Assembly: GCF_000720325.1 (NCBI RefSeq)
Contig: NZ_JOJM01000006.1
Location: forward strand, 124,001-188,000
DNA from: Streptomyces sp. NRRL B-1347
GTDB taxonomy: Bacteria; Actinomycetota; Actinomycetes; Streptomycetales; Streptomycetaceae
DNA length: 64,000 nucleotides
Direction of reading: 5' to 3'
The notes below the pieces were generated by a model. The model ran no database searches. It was not told the origin of the DNA and was given only the letters and a program-made list of their open reading frames with translations. Numbering within the stretch: position 1 is the stretch's first letter; each line of letters begins with the position of its first letter. Shown here one piece after another: positions 58,601 to 64,000 of the stretch. The translations under genes and the position numbers were made by a program.

Positions 58601-59950
58601 CTAGCGCACCACCAGGAACTCGTCCGCGCCCCGCCCGACCCGGGCGCTGGGCGCGACCGCCGGGTGCCCCACCGCGACGGCCCCCATCGGTTCCCACTCC
58701 CCGGGCAGCCCGAGAACGTCCCGTACGACGTCCCGGCAGAACATCGTCGAGGACACCCACGCGGATCCGAGGCGCTCCCCGGCCAGCGCCACCAGGAGGT
58801 TCTGCACCCCGGCCCCCGTGGCGACGACGAACATCTCGCGCTCGGCCGCGTCCCGCCGCTCGTCCCCGTACGTGTGCGCCCCGTCCATGACGAGGCAGGG
58901 GACCACCAGGTAGGGCGCGTTGCGCAGGACGTCGCCGCGGCGGACGCGGCGGGCGATGGACTCCTCGGACTTGCCGTCCCGCCGCAGGTCCGCGACCCAG
59001 GCGTCCCGCATGGCGTCGAGCAGCCGCACCCGCGACTGAGCCGACTCCAGGAGCACGAACCGCCAGGGCGTCGTGTGGTGCGGCGCGGGCGCGGTCACGG
59101 CGGCGGCGACGGCGCGCCGCACGGCCCCGGGGTCGACGGGCTCGTCGGTGAACTCCCGCACCGTGCGCCGCAGCGCGAGGGCCTCCCGTACGGCCTCGCT
59201 CGTGCCGAGCCGGAACATGTCGTCCCGGGCGTCCCGCACCAGGGCCCGCGCCCCGGTGTCCGGGGCGTCGGTCCCGTCGGTCCCGTCGGGGGCGTCCGCG
59301 CCGCGCACCGCGTGCGGAAGGCCCCGCACGACCGCGACCGGAAGGCCCGCGGCCTTGCCCTTCACGAGGTCACCCGCGGCGGCCAGTTCGTCGGCGGTGG
59401 CGACGACGGTGGCCTGGAGCGGATTGCCGTACGAGTCCACGCCGCCGCGCAGGTCGTCGAGGACCCGCACCCCGGCGGCCCCGATGGCGACGTCGGTCAG
59501 GCCGGAGCGCCAGGGGCGCCCGAACGTGTCGGTGACGAGCACGCCGACGTCCACGCCGAGCGCGTCGCGCAGCCCCGCGCGCAGGGCGCGGGCGGACGCG
59601 TCGGGGTCCTCGGGAAGGAGCAGGACGGTCCCGGCGGGGGTGTTGGAGGCGTCGACCCCGGCGGCGGCCATCACCAGGCCCTGGCGGTTCTCGACGATGC
59701 GCAGGGTGCCGCGCCGGGCCACGACGCGCACGGTCTCCGCGTCGATCGCGGCCTCGCGGTCGGTGGCGGCGACGACGCGCCCCTCGGCCTTGCTGACGAT
59801 CTTCGAGGTGACGAGGACGACGTCCCCGTCGGCGAGCCCGGGCTCGGCGTCGGCGATCAGCTTCGCCAGGTCGTCGCCGTGGCGGATCTCGGGCAGTCCG
59901 GGCACGGCCCAGACGCGGAAGGCCGGGGCGCCGGCCTCCGGGGCGGTCAC
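58601..59950 (-). CDS. fbiB: Coenzyme F420:gamma-glutamyl ligase / dehydro-F420 reductase fusion
   Basis: FbiB (449 residues) completes coenzyme F420. The N-terminal half is CofE, adding the poly-gamma-glutamate tail with GTP ([46 protein letters not shown]). The C-terminal half (about 245-449) is an FMN-binding nitroreductase-like domain ([28 protein letters not shown]), which reduces the dehydro-F420 precursor in actinobacteria. The fusion is typical of the group. The GTG start overlaps the fbiA stop (GTGA), so the pair is coupled. Confidence 0.94.
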   Translation of the reverse strand: MTAPEAGAPAFRVWAVPGLPEIRHGDDLAKLIADAEPGLADGDVVLVTSKIVSKAEGRVVAATDREAAIDAETVRVVARRGTLRIVENRQGLVMAAAGVDASNTPAGTVLLLPEDPDASARALRAGLRDALGVDVGVLVTDTFGRPWRSGLTDVAIGAAGVRVLDDLRGGVDSYGNPLQATVVATADELAAAGDLVKGKAAGLPVAVVRGLPHAVRGADAPDGTDGTDAPDTGARALVRDARDDMFRLGTSEAVREALALRRTVREFTDEPVDPGAVRRAVAAAVTAPAPHHTTPWRFVLLESAQSRVRLLDAMRDAWVADLRRDGKSEESIARRVRRGDVLRNAPYLVVPCLVMDGAHTYGDERRDAAEREMFVVATGAGVQNLLVALAGERLGSAWVSSTMFCRDVVRDVLGLPGEWEPMGAVAVGHPAVAPSARVGRGADEFLVVR

Positions 59951-60912
59951 GCGCGGACCTCCTCGGCGAGGGCGAGCGCCTCGCGGGCCATGGCCGCGGC
60001 GGCGGTGCCTTCTTCGGGGTCCGTCATCATCAGCGGGATGGCCCGGCAGCGGATGCCCGCGGTCTCGACGCGCTCCACGGTGGTGGCGTCGACCGTGTCG
60101 ACGAGCCAGCCGTCGAGCAGTCCGCTGCCGTAGTGCTCGGCGACGGCGGCGGCCGTGGACTCGACGCCCACGGCGGCGAGCACCTTGTCGGCCATGCCGC
60201 GCACGGGCGCGTCCCCGACGATGGGGGACAGGCCCACCACGGGCACCCCGGCCTCGGCGATGGCCTCGCGGATGCCGGGCACGGCGAGGATCGTGCCGAC
60301 GCTGACCACGGGGTTGGACGGCGGGAAGAGGATGACGTCGGCCTCGGCGATGGCCTCCAGGACGCCGGGCGCGGGCTTGGCCTGCTCGGCGCCGACGGGC
60401 ACGATCGCGTGGGCGTCGACGGCGGCCCGCATCCGGACCCAGTACTCCTGGAAGTGCACGGCCTTGCGCTCGCCGTCGATCTCGACGGCGACGTGGGTCT
60501 CCACGCGGTCGTCCGACATGGGGATGAGCCGTACGCCGGGCTGCCAGCGCTCGCACAGCGCTTCGGTGACGGCGCTGAGCGGATAGCCGGCGGCGAGCAT
60601 CTGGGTCCGCACGATGTGCGTGGCGAAGTCGCGGTCGCCGAGGCCGAACCACTCGGGTCCGACGCCGTAGGCCGCGAGCTCCTCCTTCACCTTGAAGGTC
60701 TCGTCCTCGCGGCCCCAGCCCTGTTCCTCGTTGATGCCGCCGCCGAGCGTGTACATCACCGTGTCGAGGTCGGGACAGACCTTCAGGCCGAACAGGTGGA
60801 TGTCGTCACCGGTGTTGCCGATGACCGTGATCGCCGCGTCGGGCGCGGCCTTCTTGAGGCCGCGGAGGAAACGGGCGCCGCCGATGCCGCCGGCCAGAAC
60901 CACAATGCGCAT
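59947..60912 (-). CDS. fbiA: 2-phospho-L-lactate transferase (CofD/FbiA)
   Basis: FbiA (321 residues) joins the activated lactyl or enolpyruvyl moiety to the deazaflavin Fo. Visible are [16 protein letters not shown] at the N-terminus, [35 protein letters not shown] and [17 protein letters not shown], all diagnostic of the family. The start is ATG. It is the first gene of a two-gene minus-strand operon with fbiB. Confidence 0.95.
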   Translation of the reverse strand: MRIVVLAGGIGGARFLRGLKKAAPDAAITVIGNTGDDIHLFGLKVCPDLDTVMYTLGGGINEEQGWGREDETFKVKEELAAYGVGPEWFGLGDRDFATHIVRTQMLAAGYPLSAVTEALCERWQPGVRLIPMSDDRVETHVAVEIDGERKAVHFQEYWVRMRAAVDAHAIVPVGAEQAKPAPGVLEAIAEADVILFPPSNPVVSVGTILAVPGIREAIAEAGVPVVGLSPIVGDAPVRGMADKVLAAVGVESTAAAVAEHYGSGLLDGWLVDTVDATTVERVETAGIRCRAIPLMMTDPEEGTAAAAMAREALALAEEVRA

Positions 60913-61000
60913 GTGCCCAGCATCGCAGGCGGGTGTGACATCGCGGCAGGCGGTCGGGGGATCGGCGGTGAGGCTGGCGGGATCGCGCTGGTTGTGCGCC

Positions 61001-61516
61001 CTACGCGGTGAGTGCGTCGCGCGCCGGGTCCTGCGGCGCGTGTGCCTCGCAACGGGCCGTGTGCATCGGCATTTCGGTGAGGCCGGGGTAGTAGACGTGC
61101 AGGCTCACGGCGGGTTCCAGGGAGTCGTTGACGACCTCGTGGACGTAGCCGGGCGCGAAGACGCGCTGTGCTCCCGCGGCGAGGGTGCGGGTGCCGCGCT
61201 GGGTGCGCTCGGTCAACTCGCCCTCCAGGAGGGTGAGTACCCCGGAGGAGCGGCCGTGGCCGTGGAGGCCGCTGCTCTGGCCCGGCACCCAGGAGAGCAG
61301 CCACACCTCGTAGCCGGGTGCGGTGCGCAGGCGGTGGTACCAGCGGCTGGTGGCGTCGTACTGGACGAGGGGGGCCCACTGGGCGCGGTCGGCGGCGATG
61401 GCGCGGGCGAGTCCGGCGAACTCCGCCACGGTGACGGGGTGCTCGCGCGGGGGCTGCAGCAGGTGCGGGACTTCGAGGATGTCGCCGGCGATCTGGAGGT
61501 CGCTGTCGCTGTTCAT
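61001..61516 (-). CDS. Cysteine dioxygenase
   Basis: A 171-residue cupin that oxidises cysteine to cysteine sulfinate with O2 and Fe(II). The iron His residues are in GLHGHGRSSGVLTLLEGEL and YVHEVVND; the core is short, as in bacterial type I enzymes. The start is ATG. It sits between fbiA and whiB, with a 750-base gap upstream. Confidence 0.88.
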   Translation of the reverse strand: MNSDSDLQIAGDILEVPHLLQPPREHPVTVAEFAGLARAIAADRAQWAPLVQYDATSRWYHRLRTAPGYEVWLLSWVPGQSSGLHGHGRSSGVLTLLEGELTERTQRGTRTLAAGAQRVFAPGYVHEVVNDSLEPAVSLHVYYPGLTEMPMHTARCEAHAPQDPARDALTA

Positions 61517-61653
61517 GGGGTGCGGTGGTTCCTCAACGTAAGAGTGCTGGGGTGTCGCGGGCAGAAAGCGGAGGCACTGCGGAGGGGTGCGGGCCCGGTA
61601 CGGAGCGGGCGCCGGGGAGCGGGGTGACCGGGACCCGGCGGTGGCTCAGTGGT

Positions 61654-61688
61654 TCAACAGCTGGAGACGGTGTGACTCAACAGCTGGA
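61654..61688. repeat. 12-bp direct repeat, 23 bases apart
   Basis: TCAACAGCTGGA occurs at 61654-61665 and again at 61677-61688, about two helical turns apart. It could be a regulator site for the cysteine dioxygenase or whiB gene. Confidence 0.55.
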
Positions 61689-62165
61689 ACAGGCACACGC
61701 ACGGGTACAGCGACAGCGCGCGGGGGCAGCACCGGAAGACCCGCTGTTGCGGGTCACGGAAAGCGCCAAGTTCGCGAGCATGCCCACCAGGACAGCGGCT
61801 CACACCTCAGCTGTCAACTCGATGTCCGGAATGTGGACAATGTTTCACCGCATCCGGTTGTTCTGTCAGGTGAAAGGTTTGTGCGGCGCTTCCGGGGACA
61901 CAAGCCGCACCAACCGGCGCTCGGAACGGCGCGTCAACCGGCGCTCGACCGCCGTCGCGATCCCGTGGTCCTCGTGTGATCCGGTTCGCTTCGGCGAGTT
62001 CGCTGCAACGGGAGCGGGAGTCGTGGCGTCCCTGTCGGTGAGCGGCCGCGGTGCGACACCTGTCGGACGGTCGCTGACGAGTGTCATGGTTTAGGTAGAT
62101 ATGAACACTTTCCGCAAAGCCTTGGTTCCGCAGAGTGAATAAGGGGCTCAATAGCAGATCCCGGC

Positions 62166-62195
62166 TTGACTGCCCCGGATCGGCACACTTGTAAT
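62166..62195 (+). promoter_or_regulatory. Putative whiB promoter
   Basis: TTGACT (62166-62171) and TGTAAT (62190-62195) are 18 bases apart, 72 bases before the whiB start, within the AT-richer part of the gap. Confidence 0.5.
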
Positions 62196-62267
62196 TTCAC
62201 TCGTGTCGTTCAGCCGAAATCGGTAACGGCAGCACCACGGGGACGCGAAGACAGACGAGGGGCGCAT

Positions 62268-62531
62268 ATGACCGAGCTGGTTCAGGAACTGCTGGTCGAA
62301 GACGCGGACGACGAACTCGGCTGGCAGGAGCGCGCACTGTGCGCCCAGACCGACCCCGAGTCCTTCTTCCCCGAGAAGGGCGGCTCCACGCGCGAGGCCA
62401 AGAAGGTCTGCCTCGCCTGCGAGGTCCGCTCGGAATGCCTTGAGTACGCGCTTGCGAACGACGAGCGCTTCGGCATCTGGGGCGGCCTCTCGGAACGCGA
62501 GCGCCGCCGTCTGAAGAAGGCGGCCGTCTGA
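62268..62531 (+). CDS. whiB: WhiB sporulation regulator
   Basis: WhiB (87 residues, the usual length) is a [4Fe-4S] Wbl protein needed for sporulation septation in streptomycetes, working with WhiA. The four iron-sulfur Cys are in ALCAQTDPESFFPEKGG and KVCLACEVRSECLEYAL. The GIWGGLSERERR turn and the basic KKAAV tail follow. The ATG at 62268 has GAGGGG seven bases upstream. A large upstream gap, typical of developmental control, precedes it. Confidence 0.95.
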   Translation: MTELVQELLVEDADDELGWQERALCAQTDPESFFPEKGGSTREAKKVCLACEVRSECLEYALANDERFGIWGGLSERERRRLKKAAV

Positions 62532-62576
62532 TCTCCCCGTGCCACGGCCGCCCCTGGCCCCGCTTGACCCCGCTTA

Positions 62577-62621
62577 CCGGACGGGCTGATTCCTGCGACG
62601 CGCAGGCATCAGCCCGTCCGG
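62577..62621 (+). terminator. whiB terminator, built from dispersed repeat sequence
   Basis: A 13-bp stem (CCGGACGGGCTGA/TCAGCCCGTCCGG) encloses a second 6-bp stem (CCTGCG/CGCAGG). Its right arm matches the repeat found at the AllC-like gene start (17492 onward). Confidence 0.8.
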
Positions 62622-62812
62622 CGTTCCGGGCCCGGTGCGCGGCGCGCTCGGGCACCCCTGCGGCCCATACCAGCCAGGCACTCCCCAGTTGTCCACAGGC
62701 GGCGGGCCGTTGCGCTGCCAGCCGTTAGTGTGGGGCCCCGTCCGAGACGCCACGGCGCCCCCACAGGGCACGGGCGTCCACCGCAGTCCAGCGAACCGGG
62801 GCCCGTACCTCG

Positions 62813-64000
62813 ATGTCCGTGCACAGCCACCCCGCAGCCCACGACGGCGCTGCCGCCGGGTTCGACCCGTCCCGCGCCGCCGGGTTCGATCCGGCAAGCC
62901 CACCCGAGTTCCCCCGGCACGTCGTGACCGCGGTGCTCGTCTCCCACGACGGCGCCCGCTGGCTGCCCGACGCGCTCGCCGGACTGCTCGGCCAGGACCG
63001 CCCCGTACAGAACGCGATCGCGGCCGACACCGGCAGTGCGGACGACTCCGCGCGCCTGGTCACCGAGGCCCTCGGCGACGACCGCGTGCTGCACCTGGCC
63101 CGCCGCTCCGGCTTCGGCACCGCCGTCGACGAGGCCGTCCGCACGTCCCCCGTCCTCACCCCGGAGGACCTGCCGTATCTGAAGCGCCCCAGCGGCTGGG
63201 ACCCGGTGAGCCGCAGCTGGCGCGACGACGCGTACGACCTGCCGGACCTGCCGCACGGCGAGCCCGAGCAGTGGCTGTGGCTCCTGCACGACGACTGCGC
63301 GCCCGAGCCCGGCGCCCTCGCCGAACTGCTGCGCGCCGTCGAGGCGGAGCGCGAGGCGGGCAGCGAGGTCGCGATCGTCGGCCCCAAGCTCCGCGGCTGG
63401 TACGACCGCAGGCAGCTGCTCGAGGTCGGCGTCTCCATCGCGCACTCGGGCCGCCGCTGGACCGGCCTCGACCGGCGCGAGCAGGACCAGGGCCAGCACG
63501 ACCACGTGCGGCCCGTGCTCTCCGTGTCCACCGCGGGCATGCTGATCCGCCGTGACGTCTTCGAGCGGCTCGGCGGGTTCGACCGCCGGCTGCCCCTCAT
63601 GCGCGACGACGTCGACCTGTGCTGGCGCGCCCACGCGGCCGGACACCGCGTCCTGGTCGCCCCCGACGCCGTCGTGCGGCACGCCGAGGCCGCGTCGCGC
63701 GAGCGCCGCGCCGTCGACTGCGTGGGCCGTACGGCGACCTCGCCGCACCGCGTCGACAAGGCGGGCGCGGTCTACACCCTGCTCGTCAACTCCCGCACCG
63801 CCGTGCTGCCCTGGGTCCTCGTACGGCTCGTCGTCGGCACCCTGCTGCGCACGCTCGGCCTGCTCCTGGGCAAGGCGCCCGGCCAGGCCCTCGACGAGGT
63901 CGCCGGGCTCTTCGGCACGCTGCTGCGGCCCGAGCGGATCCTCGGCGCCCGCAAGAAGCGCGGCAAGCCGCAGCCGAGCGGCGGCGAGATGCGCCCCCTG
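62813..64000 (+). CDS. Large GT2-family glycosyltransferase (3' end outside window)
   Basis: At least 396 codons, open to the end of the window. After a roughly 40-residue Ala/Pro-rich lead, a GT2 domain begins VVTAVLVSHDGARWLPDALAGLLGQ. The nucleotide-sugar DxD-type motif is LLHDDCAPEPGAL, and the acceptor region includes AGMLIRRDVFERLGGFD and MRDDVDLCWRAHAAGHRV. A hydrophobic segment (about 325-355) follows, so the rest may be membrane-bound. It resembles wall-galactan/rhamnan-type transferases of actinobacteria. The ATG at 62813 gives the best fit; no strong ribosome site is seen. Confidence 0.82.
   Translation, partial: MSVHSHPAAHDGAAAGFDPSRAAGFDPASPPEFPRHVVTAVLVSHDGARWLPDALAGLLGQDRPVQNAIAADTGSADDSARLVTEALGDDRVLHLARRSGFGTAVDEAVRTSPVLTPEDLPYLKRPSGWDPVSRSWRDDAYDLPDLPHGEPEQWLWLLHDDCAPEPGALAELLRAVEAEREAGSEVAIVGPKLRGWYDRRQLLEVGVSIAHSGRRWTGLDRREQDQGQHDHVRPVLSVSTAGMLIRRDVFERLGGFDRRLPLMRDDVDLCWRAHAAGHRVLVAPDAVVRHAEAASRERRAVDCVGRTATSPHRVDKAGAVYTLLVNSRTAVLPWVLVRLVVGTLLRTLGLLLGKAPGQALDEVAGLFGTLLRPERILGARKKRGKPQPSGGEMRPL

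Larger units (their letters stand above)
61517..62267. other. 751-base region upstream of whiB
   Basis: This gap lies between the divergent cysteine dioxygenase and whiB genes. A 12-bp direct repeat (TCAACAGCTGGA at 61654-61665 and 61677-61688) and the whiB promoter at 62166-62195 are the clearest elements. A minus-strand frame of 73 codons (61866-62087) has weaker third-position GC than real genes here. The size suggests more than one promoter or a small RNA. Confidence 0.5.

Noticed and set aside
61866..62087. A 73-codon minus-strand reading frame upstream of whiB
   Set aside because: Third-position GC is about 77 percent against over 90 percent in real neighbours, no ribosome site or clean leaderless promoter, and no recognisable motif.
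1..64000. CRISPR array, insertion sequence or prophage
   Set aside because: No regularly spaced repeats, transposase, integrase or phage structural genes are visible in any frame.

Overview
The window is high-GC actinobacterial chromosome, almost certainly Streptomyces. Codon third positions are nearly all G or C. The markers are WhiB, a sigma factor with an anti-sigma/antagonist pair, coenzyme F420 genes, LAxTG sorting signals, frequent GTG starts, apparently leaderless genes and dispersed GC-rich intergenic repeats. Gene order resembles what I remember of the S. coelicolor SCO3030-SCO3090 neighbourhood; that is memory, not a search.

Left edge (1-1.15 kb): no intact gene. Bases 23-286 form an unbroken run of hairpins ending in a strong terminator-like stem. 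A tRNA-3'-end-like remnant with flanking repeats follows, then a decayed VOC-family gene that stops at a dispersed repeat. From 1.2 to 11 kb come a PobA-type hydroxybenzoate monooxygenase, a BI-1/YccA membrane protein, small conserved proteins, a thiolase, an SGNH hydrolase, a cystathionine beta-synthase with CBS domains, and a Tat-exported beta-carbonic anhydrase.

Histidine utilisation (11.2-20.7 kb): an NCS1 permease and a divergent RpiR/SIS regulator precede a minus-strand operon hutU - AllC-like amidohydrolase - hutF - hutI. The first two junctions are GTGA start/stop overlaps. The set fits the route through N-formylglutamate, with the AllC-like enzyme in the deformylase position. A 7-bp palindrome flanks the putative hutU -10 box. 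A divergent LysA paralogue and an APC permease follow.

Signalling and surface (22-34.4 kb): a SigB-type sigma factor, its STAS antagonist and an ATP-binding anti-sigma factor are followed by a four-gene exported set. Two of its products carry LPxTG/LAxTG anchors and share a paralogous domain; the other two are membrane-anchored beta-sandwich proteins. Then come an esterase, a POT peptide transporter and an OmpR-type two-component pair.

Metabolism (34.4-43.6 kb): GtrA, purK-purE, an M19 dipeptidase, an epoxide-hydrolase-like protein, a broken GNAT gene, an acyl-CoA dehydrogenase, UDP-glucose dehydrogenase, and an M19 paralogue that has lost its metal ligands.

Envelope (43.7-57.5 kb): five LytR-CpsA-Psr proteins, a GT2 glycosyltransferase, a thioesterase, a TIGR03089 protein, an exported PGRP-type amidase and a sugar-nucleotide pyrophosphorylase. 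This looks like a locus for making and attaching wall glycopolymers.

Right edge: an AlkA-like glycosylase, fbiA-fbiB for coenzyme F420, cysteine dioxygenase, whiB, and a large GT2 glycosyltransferase cut by the window end.
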